Notes under the pieces: model-generated
What the model was told of the DNA's origin: nothing
Database searches by the model: none
The model's input: the letters and a program-made list of their open reading frames with translations, nothing else
Shown here: one piece after another, positions 1 through 9,551 of the stretch
How the letters are laid out: every line of letters begins with the position of its first letter
How positions within the stretch are numbered: position 1 is the first letter of the stretch
From: JAGQPD01 sp020426865
Lineage (GTDB): Bacteria > Planctomycetota > Planctomycetia > Pirellulales > Pirellulaceae
Direction: 5' to 3'
NCBI GenBank assembly: GCA_041399065.1
Contig: JAWKTN010000010.1
Span: forward strand, 186,001-250,000
DNA length: 64,000 bases
Program-made: the position numbers and the translations under genes

Positions 1-1907
1 GGGATATTCCCCTGGCGTATTACGTGCAGCCATCCTTGGCACCCTACGCGAAGAACTCGTTTCGCGATACTGACGATATTATGGCGTTTTTTGAGCAGGA
101 AATAGGAGTGCCATTTCCGTGGAATAAATATTACCAGGTCACGATACAGGACTTTACCGCCGGTGGCATGGAGAACACGACCCTGACCACTTTGACCCAT
201 AATACGCTGTTCGACGAGGCCACCGAGAATATTCACTCCAGTCGAGGACTCGATGCCCACGAAATGGCCCATCAGTGGTTTGGCGACTACGTCACTTGCA
301 AGGACTGGAGCCATCTGTGGTTGAACGAAGGGTTTGCGACTTACTATGCCCACCTGCATGAAGGGCATCAATTCGGACCCGACGCCTTGAAGTATAGTTT
401 GTATCAGGATGCCAAACGCAGTGTCCTGACCCATGGCAACGACGATAAGGCAATCGTCTACCGCAAGTACGGTAACGCTATGGAACAATTCGACTATCGT
501 GCGTATCCCAAAGGGAGCTGGGTGCTCCATATGCTTCGCTGCCGGTTGGGGGAGGACCTCTATCGCCGCTGCGTTAAGACGTATCTCGAACGCCATGCAT
601 TGACCAGTGTCGTCACGGAAGACCTCAATGCGGTGATCGAGGAATTGAGTGGCGAAAGCTTCGATCGGTTCTTCGATCAATGGGTCTACCACCCCGGTCA
701 CCCGGACCTGAAGGTCTCCTACGATTGGAATGCTGCCACCAAGTTGGCCAAGGTCACCGTGCAGCAGACTCAATCGGCGGAACATGCGGTTCCTGTATTC
801 CACTTCGACACCAAACTACGGTTTATTGTCGATGGCAAAGCGGTCGATCATCTGATCGAAGTGCGCCAACGAAAACAGGAATTCCATGTTCCCCTTAATG
901 GCCAGCCGACGATCGTACGATTTGATCCCGAGTTCACTTTGCTGGCCCATGTCGACTTCAATAAGAGCGACGCGTTCTGGTTCGCCCAATTGAAGCAAGC
1001 CGACGATGCCATGGGCCGCGTGTTCGCCTGCGAACACCTGGCCGATCGCAAGACAAAGGCGTCAGTGGAAGCATTGGAAGCAAGCTTGAACGACGATCCT
1101 TTCTACGGCGTACGGATCGCGGCCGCCAGTTCGCTGGGAAAGATCCATACGGACGACGCGTTTGCGGCCCTACAGGCCGGGCTTGACGATCAAGACGCAC
1201 GAGTCCGTCGTGAAGTCGCCGATGAACTCGGCAAATTCTATCGGACAGAGACGCCCGATCTGTTGGAGAAGATCGTGACTCGCGAGGCGAACCCAGCCAT
1301 TCGCGCCGTGGCCCTCCGTGCGTTGGGCCGATTTCACGGGCCGCGAACGAATCAACTATTGGTGGCAAACCTGGAGGATCAATCGTTTCGGCACGAACTA
1401 GCCAACGCCGCAATTGACGCCATGGAAAAGCTCGACGATCCACTCTTCGTGCCCCATCTGATGAAACACCTGCAAGAACACACGGATCGCCTTTCGGCGC
1501 GGGACTTAGGGCAGGCACTTCAAACGTTAGCACAGTTGCAGCGGGATGCGGACGACAAGAATCAAGTGCGAGAATTCCTGCAGTCGAAACTTACCGACTC
1601 ACGTCGGCAAATCCGAGCCGCCGCTGCTCGCGCCTTGGGGTCCCTCGGAGACCCGCGCGCGATCGCTGCGCTGGAAATTGTCACCGATACCGAACCACAC
1701 GATAGCACCGCCAACGCCGCTAAATCCGCCGTCGATCGCCTACGTCAGGAAAAGAAGGTCGTGCCCGACGAGGTCGTCGAGCTGCGCAAATCGGTGGCCG
1801 AGCTGCAGAAGGACAAGGATTCGCTCCGCAAAGATATCGACGAACTTAAGTCACAACTGGAAGCGATCCAGTCCAGCGTCAAGCCGGCAACGGACGAGAA
1901 ACAATAA
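1..1907 (+). CDS. M1-family zinc aminopeptidase with C-terminal HEAT repeats (5' partial)
   Basis: The reading frame is open from base 3 and enters from the left edge, so the N-terminus is missing; the first GTG at 24 is not a believable start. The exopeptidase signature GGMEN lies at about 162-176. The zinc site HEMAH is at 258-272 and the third ligand Glu at 327-329, which gives exact HEXXH-X18-E spacing. A Tyr in a YPKGSW context near 505 fits the catalytic Tyr of M1 enzymes. From about 985 to 1730 the protein is a run of helical HEAT-like repeats, and the last 50 residues are a charged coiled coil. The family removes N-terminal amino acids from peptides. Start, signal peptide and the front beta-domain are outside the window. 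An amidohydrolase gene follows 14 bases later and may be cotranscribed. Confidence 0.9.
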   Translation, partial: DIPLAYYVQPSLAPYAKNSFRDTDDIMAFFEQEIGVPFPWNKYYQVTIQDFTAGGMENTTLTTLTHNTLFDEATENIHSSRGLDAHEMAHQWFGDYVTCKDWSHLWLNEGFATYYAHLHEGHQFGPDALKYSLYQDAKRSVLTHGNDDKAIVYRKYGNAMEQFDYRAYPKGSWVLHMLRCRLGEDLYRRCVKTYLERHALTSVVTEDLNAVIEELSGESFDRFFDQWVYHPGHPDLKVSYDWNAATKLAKVTVQQTQSAEHAVPVFHFDTKLRFIVDGKAVDHLIEVRQRKQEFHVPLNGQPTIVRFDPEFTLLAHVDFNKSDAFWFAQLKQADDAMGRVFACEHLADRKTKASVEALEASLNDDPFYGVRIAAASSLGKIHTDDAFAALQAGLDDQDARVRREVADELGKFYRTETPDLLEKIVTREANPAIRAVALRALGRFHGPRTNQLLVANLEDQSFRHELANAAIDAMEKLDDPLFVPHLMKHLQEHTDRLSARDLGQALQTLAQLQRDADDKNQVREFLQSKLTDSRRQIRAAAARALGSLGDPRAIAALEIVTDTEPHDSTANAAKSAVDRLRQEKKVVPDEVVELRKSVAELQKDKDSLRKDIDELKSQLEAIQSSVKPATDEKQ

Positions 1908-1921
1908 CAAGCAGTACCAAC

Positions 1922-4900
1922 ATGATTCGTTCTTTCTTGACGGTAGGGGCATTCACCGCGATGTTCCTGGGTAGTACTCAATGGGGCACTGCTGTTGCTC
2001 AAACAAAGCCCGTGGTTGGTCTGGAGTCCCGTACGCCCGCCATCCACGCTTTGGTTGGCGGACGAGCTGTCATCGAACCGGGACGAGTTGTGGAGAATGC
2101 GACGATCGTGTTTCGCGACGGCATGATCACGGCCGTCGGTTCGGACGTTGCCGTTCCCGAGGGTGCTCAACGGCATGACTTGACGGGGATGACCGTCTAT
2201 CCCGGCTTGATCGACGCGTTCAGTGAAACGGATGTCGCATCCGATGTCGCCGGTGCTGCACATTGGAACTCCGGCGTGATGCCACAGCGCCAACTGGCCG
2301 ACGTTCTGAAGAGTAACGTCGCCGCGAATCCCAAATTGCGCGAGCAGGGTATTACGGCGCGATTGGTTGCACCCAGCGACGGTCAAATCAAAGGGACCAG
2401 TGCCATTTTGCTGACGGGGGATGTCCCGCTTGCCCAGGCGGTGGTGGCACCCCGAGTGGCGGTGCATGCGACGCTCACCGTCCGCCGACGGGGTCGGGGT
2501 GACGGCGATGCTTACCCGGGTTCGCCGATGGGAGCCGTGGCACTATTCCGCCAAACGTTGTACGACTCGCAGTGGTACCTGAACGCGAGAAAAGCCTGGT
2601 TGGCCGATCCAACTCTTCCTCCTCCGGAGCGAGATGACGCGTTGGCGGCATTGGCTGCCTGTCGCGATGCCGGATTGCCAGTTGTGTTCGATGCGGCAGA
2701 TGAACGGGCCGTTTTGCGGGCCGATGCAGTGGGGCGCGAATTCGGTCTGAAGGTGATCGTCCGCGGGAGCGGGCGCGAGTACCGGCGGCTGGAAGCGATT
2801 GCCCAAACCGGTCGACCGATTCTGTTGTCGGTACGTACTCCCAAGGCCCCGAACGTCAGCTCCCCAGCAACCGCTCGCAACGTGTCGTTACAACAACTGA
2901 TGCATTGGGACCTTGCACCCGAAAATGCGGCACGGCTGTCGCGAGCCGGCGTTCCCTTGGCACTGACGACCGATCGCCTGGAAGACGTGGGGACCTTCCG
3001 CAAAAAAGTCCGAACATTGATTGAGCGCGGGCTGGATGCGGACGCGGCGCTCCGGGCGTTGACGACCACTCCAGCCAATCTGTTCGGCGTCGATGATCAA
3101 CTCGGCACAATCGCCGCAGGAAAAATCGCCAATGTGATCGTTACCGATGGCCCGCTGTTTGATACCGAGACGTCGATCAAGGAAACCTGGGTTCGCGGCA
3201 AATGTTATGAAGTCGAAGCGACTCATCCGGTCGACGCGAGGGGTGAATGGCAACTGCTGTTGCCTGAATTGAAATCCGAGTCGGGCGTACGCCTGACACT
3301 GGCAGGCGAATCGCGGAAGCCCAGCGGCTCGATCGCCTGGAATGATGAAAAGCTAAAGATCGCCAACGTCGTAGTTAACGACGGTAGTGTGTCGTTCACC
3401 GTAGCTGCTTCGCCCTGGAAACGCGATGGTCAGGCCTTGCTGACATTGCCACTAAATGCCCCGGCACCGACCGAAGTCTGGTCCACCGGCCGTTGGCCCG
3501 ATGGAACTCCCTTCGAATTGTTGGCTCGCCATACGACCCCCTTCGACTCCAAGGCCCAAGAAGGCCATGATGACGGTGAGGCAGATGACGGTGAGGCAGA
3601 TGACGGTGAGGCAGATGACGGGAAAAAGGATGCCAAGAAGCAAGATGACAAGAAACAAGATGACAAGAAGGAAGATGACAAGAAGGAAGATGACAAGAAG
3701 GAAGATGACAAGAAGGAAGATGACAAGAAGGAAGATGACAAACCGAGGGCGTTGTTTGACGTAAGTTTTCCATTGGGTGCCTATGGCCGTGACGATTCTC
3801 ACCCGGAAAAGATAGAGAGTGTATTGTTCTATGGAGCGACCGTCTGGACGTGTACTTCCAGTGGAGTCGTTGAGGACGGGTGGGTCTTGGTAAGAGACGG
3901 ACGGATTGCTGCGATGGGCAGTGGCGATGAGTTACCAGATGCCAAGCTGCTGGTTGATCTCAAAGGAAAGCACGTGTCGCCAGGAATCATCGACTGTCAT
4001 TCGCATATTGCCACCGACGGTGGTGTCAATGAATCGACGCAGGCCATCACGGCTGAAGTTCGCATCGGGGATTTCATTGATCCCGATGATATCGCGATCT
4101 ATCGCCAATTGGCGGGTGGGGTGACGGCTGCGAATATCTTGCATGGATCCGCTAACCCGATTGGCGGGCAGAATCAAGTGATCAAGATGCGATGGGGCGT
4201 GTTACCGGAGGAGTTGAAAATGGCCGACGCTCCACCAGGGATCAAGTTCGCATTGGGCGAAAATGTAAAACAAAGCAACTGGGGTGACAACCATACGACT
4301 CGCTACCCGCAAACGCGCATGGGCGTCGATGAACTGATCCGTGACGCGTTTCGTCGAGCAACGAAATATCGGCAACGGCAAGCGGATTGGAACCGTGACC
4401 ATCGCGGATTGCCGCAGCGGTACGATCTGGAACTGGAGGCTCTGGCGGAAGTTGTCGAAGGAAAACGCTGGATCCATTGCCACAGCTATCGGCAAAGTGA
4501 AATCATGGCGTTGCTGAAGACATGCGATGAGTTTCACGTGCAGATTGGCACACTGCAGCACATTCTGGAAGGCTATAAGGTGGCCGATGAAATGGCGAAA
4601 CGGAATGTGATGGGATCGTCTTTTTCGGACTGGTGGGCATACAAATTCGAAGTCTACGATGCCATACCGTATGCCGGTGCGCTAATGCATCAGGCTGGGG
4701 TTGTTGTGTCGTTCAATTCTGACGATGCCGAACTCGGTCGGCGGTTGAATTTGGAAGCCGCCAAAGCCATCAAGTATGGCAACGTTCCCGCCGAAGAGGC
4801 CCTGAAGTTCGTTACGCTCAATCCCGCCCGCCAGCTGCGCATCGATCGCTGGGTCGGATCACTCGAAGTCGGTAAAGACGCCGACCTTGTCGTCTGGAGC

Positions 4901-5167
4901 CATCCGCCGATGTCGATCTACACACGTTGCGAACAGACGTGGATTGATGGTCAACGATATTTCGATTTGCAGGAAGACCTGCAAAGCCGTCAACGCGATC
5001 AACAACGCCACGCGCAACTTGTTCAGCGGATCCTCGCTTCGCAAGACGAAATGCTCAAGCCAGGAGAACGCGATTCCCAAGAGCCCGAACTGTGGCCACG
5101 CGAAGATCTCTTCTGCCATTCGCATCCCCACGATGGCGATGACGACGAACACCTGGAGCAGCGATAG
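1922..5167 (+). CDS. Double-domain amidohydrolase (imidazolonepropionase-like), signal peptide, D/K-rich linker
   Basis: This is a 1081-aa secreted protein with a signal peptide (first 26 residues) and two tandem metallo-dependent amidohydrolase domains. The C-terminal domain (about residues 620-1060) keeps metal-site motifs: DCHSH with His693 and His695, HCHS with His852 and His854, and a late Asp934 in SFNSDD. In the N-terminal domain (about 40-430) the DxHxH position reads LIDAFSETD, with no His, so that half is probably not a hydrolase. The halves are joined by an acidic/lysine linker made of 5-residue repeats. The family cleaves cyclic amides or dipeptide-like bonds; no substrate can be assigned. 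The stop codon overlaps the next amidohydrolase gene by one base, implying translational coupling and perhaps one complex. Confidence 0.85.
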   Translation: MIRSFLTVGAFTAMFLGSTQWGTAVAQTKPVVGLESRTPAIHALVGGRAVIEPGRVVENATIVFRDGMITAVGSDVAVPEGAQRHDLTGMTVYPGLIDAFSETDVASDVAGAAHWNSGVMPQRQLADVLKSNVAANPKLREQGITARLVAPSDGQIKGTSAILLTGDVPLAQAVVAPRVAVHATLTVRRRGRGDGDAYPGSPMGAVALFRQTLYDSQWYLNARKAWLADPTLPPPERDDALAALAACRDAGLPVVFDAADERAVLRADAVGREFGLKVIVRGSGREYRRLEAIAQTGRPILLSVRTPKAPNVSSPATARNVSLQQLMHWDLAPENAARLSRAGVPLALTTDRLEDVGTFRKKVRTLIERGLDADAALRALTTTPANLFGVDDQLGTIAAGKIANVIVTDGPLFDTETSIKETWVRGKCYEVEATHPVDARGEWQLLLPELKSESGVRLTLAGESRKPSGSIAWNDEKLKIANVVVNDGSVSFTVAASPWKRDGQALLTLPLNAPAPTEVWSTGRWPDGTPFELLARHTTPFDSKAQEGHDDGEADDGEADDGEADDGKKDAKKQDDKKQDDKKEDDKKEDDKKEDDKKEDDKKEDDKPRALFDVSFPLGAYGRDDSHPEKIESVLFYGATVWTCTSSGVVEDGWVLVRDGRIAAMGSGDELPDAKLLVDLKGKHVSPGIIDCHSHIATDGGVNESTQAITAEVRIGDFIDPDDIAIYRQLAGGVTAANILHGSANPIGGQNQVIKMRWGVLPEELKMADAPPGIKFALGENVKQSNWGDNHTTRYPQTRMGVDELIRDAFRRATKYRQRQADWNRDHRGLPQRYDLELEALAEVVEGKRWIHCHSYRQSEIMALLKTCDEFHVQIGTLQHILEGYKVADEMAKRNVMGSSFSDWWAYKFEVYDAIPYAGALMHQAGVVVSFNSDDAELGRRLNLEAAKAIKYGNVPAEEALKFVTLNPARQLRIDRWVGSLEVGKDADLVVWSHPPMSIYTRCEQTWIDGQRYFDLQEDLQSRQRDQQRHAQLVQRILASQDEMLKPGERDSQEPELWPREDLFCHSHPHDGDDDEHLEQR
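3569..3745 (+). repeat. 15-bp coding minisatellite in the amidohydrolase linker
   Basis: In-frame 15-base units: three copies encoding DDGEA (3569-3613), one transitional DDGKK unit, then copies encoding DDKKQ or DDKKE up to about 3745. The period is a multiple of three, so copy number can change without breaking the frame. The protein product is a flexible acidic/basic hinge between the two amidohydrolase domains. Confidence 0.9.
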
Positions 5168-6450
5168 TGATGATTCCCCGTAGACGAGTTGCGACATGTC
5201 TTTGCGTGCTACTAAGCATCCAGTCCGTGCCGGCTGTCGCCGGACCTGAGATCCCAGGACCTCCCCAAGATCACCCCATCGCCCTTGTTGGCGGTACGCT
5301 GCATACCATGGAGGATCCACCCGAAGTTGGTTCCACGATCCTGTTGGAACGAGGAGTGATTACGGCTGTTGGCAAAGATATTCGGTTGCCGGCCAAGACG
5401 GAGCGGATCGATGTCCGCGGTAAGCACGTCTATCCGTCCCTGATCGCCAGCAACACCGCGCTGGGGCTGGTCGAAATCGACGCCGTCCGCGCTACTCGAG
5501 ACCTGAATGAGACCGGCTCGGTCAACCCCAATGTGCGCGCCTATATCGCCTTCAATCCCGATAGCGAAGCCATCCCCGTGGCGCGCGCCAACGGTATCCT
5601 GCTGGCCAATGTCGTCCCCTCCGGCGGACGTCTCAGTGGCCAATCCTCGCTGATGATGCTCGACGGCTGGAATGCCACAGATATGGTACTACGGCCCACT
5701 GTCGGCTTGCACGTCCAATGGCCACGAATCGACTCGACCAATAACGATCGCGAGCCTACGGCGGAACTGGCCGAGCTGCTTCGGCAAGCGCGGGGCCATG
5801 CGCGCGCTCGGCAGGCCGCGTCGGGCGATGTTCATGACCTCCGCCTGGAAAGTATGCTCGACGTCATCGAACAACGCCTCCCGCTATTCGTGCATGCCGA
5901 TGAGCTGAGCCAAATCCAATCTGCCGTGGCGTTCTGCCAGCGCGAAGGGCTGAAAATGGTCCTTGTGGGGGGGTATGATGCACCCCGTTGTAGTGGGTTG
6001 CTTAAGCAGTTTGGGGTGCCGGTCGTCGTGACGGGGACGCAGCGGCTGCCGCGGGCGCGGCATGACGCCTACGACGAGCCGTATACGGTGCCGGCGCGGC
6101 TGGAGGCGGCTGGGGTGATGTTTGCGTTGGCGAGCGAGGAGCGATTTTCAGCGGCGGCGGTGCGTAATCTGCCGTATCACGCGGGGATGGCGGTGGCATA
6201 TGGCTTGGATCAAGAAATAGCGTTACGGGCGATTACGATCCGGGCAGCGGAGATCTTGGGTGTGGCGGATCGAGTCGGATCGCTGTCGGTTGGCAAGGAC
6301 GCGACGCTGTTTGTGGCCGACGGCGACATTCTGGAGACCTCGTCGCAGGTTGAACGTGCATATGTTCAGGGACGCGATGTGGACTTGGACAACCGTCACA
6401 AGCGGTTGTGGCGCAAGTACCAGCGCAAGTATCAGTTGTCCAGCCCGTAG
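5167..6450 (+). CDS. Secreted amidohydrolase-fold protein lacking the HxH metal motif
   Basis: A 427-aa protein with an N-terminal signal peptide ending near AVAG. The amidohydrolase fold is recognisable from the N-terminal beta-sandwich (LVGGTLHTMED, DVRGKHVYPSL), the body, and the C-terminal AAEILGVADRVGSLSVGKDATLFV segment. The first metal-binding motif, normally PGxIDxHxH, reads PSLIASNTALGL, so the zinc ligands of strand 1 are absent. The start is GTG at 5167, overlapping the upstream TAG, with ATG at 5170 as the alternative. A GGAG lies 8 to 11 bases upstream. It is coupled to the preceding double-domain enzyme and may be a non-catalytic partner. The last 500 bases are more GC-rich than the first part. 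Confidence 0.8.
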   Translation: MMIPRRRVATCLCVLLSIQSVPAVAGPEIPGPPQDHPIALVGGTLHTMEDPPEVGSTILLERGVITAVGKDIRLPAKTERIDVRGKHVYPSLIASNTALGLVEIDAVRATRDLNETGSVNPNVRAYIAFNPDSEAIPVARANGILLANVVPSGGRLSGQSSLMMLDGWNATDMVLRPTVGLHVQWPRIDSTNNDREPTAELAELLRQARGHARARQAASGDVHDLRLESMLDVIEQRLPLFVHADELSQIQSAVAFCQREGLKMVLVGGYDAPRCSGLLKQFGVPVVVTGTQRLPRARHDAYDEPYTVPARLEAAGVMFALASEERFSAAAVRNLPYHAGMAVAYGLDQEIALRAITIRAAEILGVADRVGSLSVGKDATLFVADGDILETSSQVERAYVQGRDVDLDNRHKRLWRKYQRKYQLSSP

Positions 6451-6523
6451 GCGGTCGTGCCGCGGGCCGATCCATCTGGACAAAAAAACGTTCTGACGCA
6501 GCCGTGATCGCGGTGTACACTAG

Positions 6524-6552
6524 TTGACTGCATGCCGCGTACGTGGTATTTT
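6524..6552 (+). promoter_or_regulatory. Sigma70-type promoter
   Basis: TTGACT at 6524-6529, a 17-base spacer, and TATTTT at 6547-6552. It lies 93 bases upstream of the PEP-CTERM gene start. The -10 hexamer is the same as in the promoter upstream of the riboswitch at 19307. Confidence 0.5.
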
Positions 6553-6644
6553 CCGTGACCGTTCAAGGAGTGACGAGTAGGAAAAGCGCAGGCACAGGAT
6601 GCGCAGGAATGCTGGAGAATATCGTTTGAAGAAGGAGAGACAGG

Positions 6645-8297
6645 ATGGTGCGTCAATGGAATCGGATGGTGACGGTCGGGTGTGCGGTGGCGACGGGGTG
6701 CCTGATGATCGGTTGCAGGGTGTTGCTTCTGCCGGAAAGTGCGTGGGGCGAGTTGCAGGTGACGGAGATCATGTTCAACCCCAAGAATGCGGACACAGAT
6801 TGGGAGTGGGTGGAGATACGAAACGCGGGCACCGTTGCTGTGGATCTTGACAATTACTGGTTCGATGACGTTGGGCCGGCCGCTATCGCGGGGAGTGTCC
6901 CGCACATTCGACATATCGCCGGCGGCGGCAAGGCGGTCAATACGGTCATTCCGGCGGGACAGGTAGCGGTGTTGTACGATGGAGCGGCGGTCGATTTCAA
7001 CGATGACGAGTTTCGGGCGAATTGGGATATGGCTGCCAATACGCATCTGATCGCTGTCGAGTTCTTTCCTTCGCTAAATAACCTGTCTTCTACGAATCCG
7101 ACGGAGACGTTTGCCATTTGGTCGGACGAAACTGCCTATCGGATGGATACGGCAGACGTGTCGACGACCGAAGTGCCACGCATCAATGTCGTACAAACGA
7201 GCAGTGCCTTGCTCAGCTTTACCTATGACCGAGACACTTTTCCCAGTAGCAATAATGTGGCGTCGATCTACTGGACGGGGGTAGGTGATGGAACGAAGGG
7301 AGAAAACTGGCTGCGAAGCGAGCCGGGGCAAGACGGCGCCATTACGAGTCTTGACATGACCACCACCGGTCGGTCGCCGCTCAATAGTGCTGACGATCTG
7401 GGCAGTCCCGGCGAAGTTCCGTTTGGCTCCTTCGCCGATGGCGTTTCAATCACAGAGATCATGTACAACCCACGGTCCGGCGAACCGGCATGGGAGTGGG
7501 TGGAGGTTTACAATAACACCGGCGCCACGATTGATTTCGCGGAAACAAACTATGTCTTGGACGACGATGATAGCAACGCGCTTGCCGGAGCGAACGTCAC
7601 CTCGGGAAGTATCCCTCAAGACGGGGTCGCGGTGCTCTTCAACGGAAGTTCGTTGACGGTGGACCAAATGCAGCAGGCTTGGGGAGCCGACGTGAACTTT
7701 GTTCCGGTGCAGTCCTGGCCCGGGTTGGCAAATGATGGAGATGTCATCGCGCTTTGGTCGAGTTTCAACAGTTACGGTGACCGATCGTTTGGGGTTGCCG
7801 AAGCGTTCGTCGAATTTGGTAGTGGCGGTGACTGGCCGACCAGCAATGGGGCGGCATCGATCTTCGTTTCAACGCCTGGGGCGGATGCGACCATGGGAGG
7901 AAACTGGCGGCTGGCCGGCACCGGCGATGACGGACTGTCGTTCTCCCCAAATGTGATTTCAGCAGAGTCCACGCTGGGGTACCCGGGAGGAGATGTGGGG
8001 AGTCCGGGATTTTTTCCCGGCTCGGCGCCGACGGTCTTGCCGGGCGACTACAATCGTAACGGCGTTGTTGATGCCGCTGACTACACGATCTGGAAAGATA
8101 ATTTTGGTTCTACTTCGTTGCTCGATGCGGATGGCAACAACAACGGCACGATCGATGCCGCCGACTACACGGTGTGGAAGGATAATTTTGGTAACTCGTT
8201 GAGTTCCGTCAGTGCCGCAAGCGTCCCAGAACCTGGCAGTTTGCTATCGTTGCTTTCCGGGCTGCTCGCTTTCTCCAGATTACATTGTCGGAAATAA
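6645..8297 (+). CDS. Lamin-tail-domain protein with dockerin-like repeats and PEP-CTERM anchor
   Basis: A 550-aa secreted protein. ATG 6645 is preceded by AAGGAG at 7-base spacing. The N-terminal 40 residues form a signal peptide; an LMIGC stretch resembles a lipobox, but cleavage near AWG-EL is as likely. Two lamin-tail-type beta domains follow, each opening with a near-identical ITEIMFNP or ITEIMYNP strand and a WEWVE motif (about residues 40-200 and 265-440). Residues near 465-520 hold two dockerin-like calcium loops (DYNRNGVVDAADYTIW and DADGNNNGTIDAADYT). The end is a PEP-CTERM tail: VPEPGS, a hydrophobic segment and basic residues. The family is exported and cell-surface sorted; function unknown. 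A second protein with the same dockerin/PEP layout starts at 32572. Confidence 0.85.
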   Translation: MVRQWNRMVTVGCAVATGCLMIGCRVLLLPESAWGELQVTEIMFNPKNADTDWEWVEIRNAGTVAVDLDNYWFDDVGPAAIAGSVPHIRHIAGGGKAVNTVIPAGQVAVLYDGAAVDFNDDEFRANWDMAANTHLIAVEFFPSLNNLSSTNPTETFAIWSDETAYRMDTADVSTTEVPRINVVQTSSALLSFTYDRDTFPSSNNVASIYWTGVGDGTKGENWLRSEPGQDGAITSLDMTTTGRSPLNSADDLGSPGEVPFGSFADGVSITEIMYNPRSGEPAWEWVEVYNNTGATIDFAETNYVLDDDDSNALAGANVTSGSIPQDGVAVLFNGSSLTVDQMQQAWGADVNFVPVQSWPGLANDGDVIALWSSFNSYGDRSFGVAEAFVEFGSGGDWPTSNGAASIFVSTPGADATMGGNWRLAGTGDDGLSFSPNVISAESTLGYPGGDVGSPGFFPGSAPTVLPGDYNRNGVVDAADYTIWKDNFGSTSLLDADGNNNGTIDAADYTVWKDNFGNSLSSVSAASVPEPGSLLSLLSGLLAFSRLHCRK

Positions 8298-8376
8298 CCC
8301 CCGCGGCGGTTGACGCTGGTTGAACTGCCACTATGCTGAACCGGCAAACAGCATTTGAATTGCAACGTATGAGTTT

Positions 8377-8409
8377 GACTCCCGCTGTCGTGTTGCGACT
8401 GCGGGAGTC
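8377..8409 (+). terminator. Long intergenic hairpin
   Basis: Arms at 8377-8390 and 8396-8409 pair over 13 base pairs with one T-T mismatch around a 5-base TGTTG loop; the outer 9 base pairs (GACTCCCGC/GCGGGAGTC) are perfect. There is no T-tract, so it may be a terminator, a processing site or a structured RNA end between the two flanking genes. Confidence 0.5.
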
Positions 8410-8486
8410 GCCTTGGCCGGGTTGACTGACGAGTTTTCCACGTTTCCATTTTCCCACGTTTCCATGTCCCATCGCGGTCGTACCCG

Positions 8487-9464
8487 ATGTCCGAAGCTAC
8501 ACTTCAGGTTGCGTCGACGGCCACCACCGAGTGCCAGGTGCGGCGACGCTCCGTCATTGCAAGGCTGGAACCGTTTTTGGCATACGTGGTCTTGTCGATC
8601 ATTGCCTTCCGGTTGACCGTGGCCGATTGGCTACCACTATTTTCCGTTGTCTACTATGCCACACCATGGGTGTTGGTTTGCGGGGCCAGCATCGTGGCGG
8701 CCATCTGCTCAGCGATTGCAGGGGAGCCAACGCGAGTTGGGATCTTGCTATTCGCAGTAGTCGGCAGTGGATTGTTCGTTTTTCAGCAGTCCTGGCGGAC
8801 CAACTCGGTTTCCGCGGAAGACAGTGACTTGTCTATATTCTTTTGGAACGTCTATGGAACCACACAAGGTTGGGACGGCATTGTCGAAACGATTCGCGCA
8901 CATGATCCTGATATTATCGCCATTAGTGAAGGTGGACCAAATCGGCCAGAGAAGATTGCGAGATACCTTGAGGCGTTCCCCGAATACGATGGCTCGGACC
9001 TCAAGGGTGGAATGATCATTCTGACCCGTGGTGAGCTGGGCGCTGTCAGCTATGACGAATTTGGCAATCATGGCAGTATGCGAAGCGCCAATGTTAAGAT
9101 CAATGGCAATACCTACTATTTGGTTTTGGTGGATATAGACAGCAATCCCATCTATTCACGCCGTCGAACGCTGCTCCGACTTGCGTCATTCGTTGAGCAA
9201 TGGGAAGACCGTCGGTTGATTGTCGTCGGAGATTTCAATACGCCACTGGACTCGCGGCACTTCGATCCGCTACGACGAAAGCTACATCATGCGTTTACCG
9301 AGAACGGCAATGGTTGGGCGCCCACGTGGCCGCTTCCGATCCCCATGTTGGAACTGGATCATGTTTGGAGTAACGATCGAGTCATGATCACCGAGTGTCA
9401 GCATCTTTGGACGAACAACTCTGATCATCGGCCGGTGTTCGCCAAATTCCGTGTCGCGCGATAG
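8487..9464 (+). CDS. Endonuclease/exonuclease/phosphatase-family membrane protein
   Basis: 325 aa. Residues about 30-95 form two or three membrane helices (TVADWLPLFSVVYYATPWVLV and the following segment). The rest is an EEP catalytic domain: FFWNV opening strand with the Asn, an ISEGG motif for the metal-binding Glu, VVGDFNT with the catalytic Asp and Asn, ELDHVW, and the terminal SDHRPVFAKF with the Asp-His pair. All expected active-site residues are present. The family hydrolyses phosphodiesters in DNA, phospholipids or phosphoinositides; with a membrane anchor, a periplasmic or outer-face role is likely. No clear Shine-Dalgarno is seen. ATG 8487 is chosen because it gives a short tail before the first helix. 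Confidence 0.85.
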   Translation: MSEATLQVASTATTECQVRRRSVIARLEPFLAYVVLSIIAFRLTVADWLPLFSVVYYATPWVLVCGASIVAAICSAIAGEPTRVGILLFAVVGSGLFVFQQSWRTNSVSAEDSDLSIFFWNVYGTTQGWDGIVETIRAHDPDIIAISEGGPNRPEKIARYLEAFPEYDGSDLKGGMIILTRGELGAVSYDEFGNHGSMRSANVKINGNTYYLVLVDIDSNPIYSRRRTLLRLASFVEQWEDRRLIVVGDFNTPLDSRHFDPLRRKLHHAFTENGNGWAPTWPLPIPMLELDHVWSNDRVMITECQHLWTNNSDHRPVFAKFRVAR

Positions 9465-9551
9465 CAGCCTTCAAGATTACCTTATCGCTAATGCTCAAGC
9501 GATGTTGCGGTTGAAGCACGAGGGAAGTTTTCTTTCGCAGTTGGCCGCGTT

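Noticed and set aside
958..1533. 191-codon minus-strand frame under the M1 peptidase
   Set aside because: Antisense to well-supported HEAT repeats and of Arg/Pro-rich shadow composition.
3396..3802. Several long open frames opposite and alongside the D/K-rich linker
   Set aside because: They are shadows of the 15-bp repeat: simple repeats stay open in all phases and encode only low-complexity residues.
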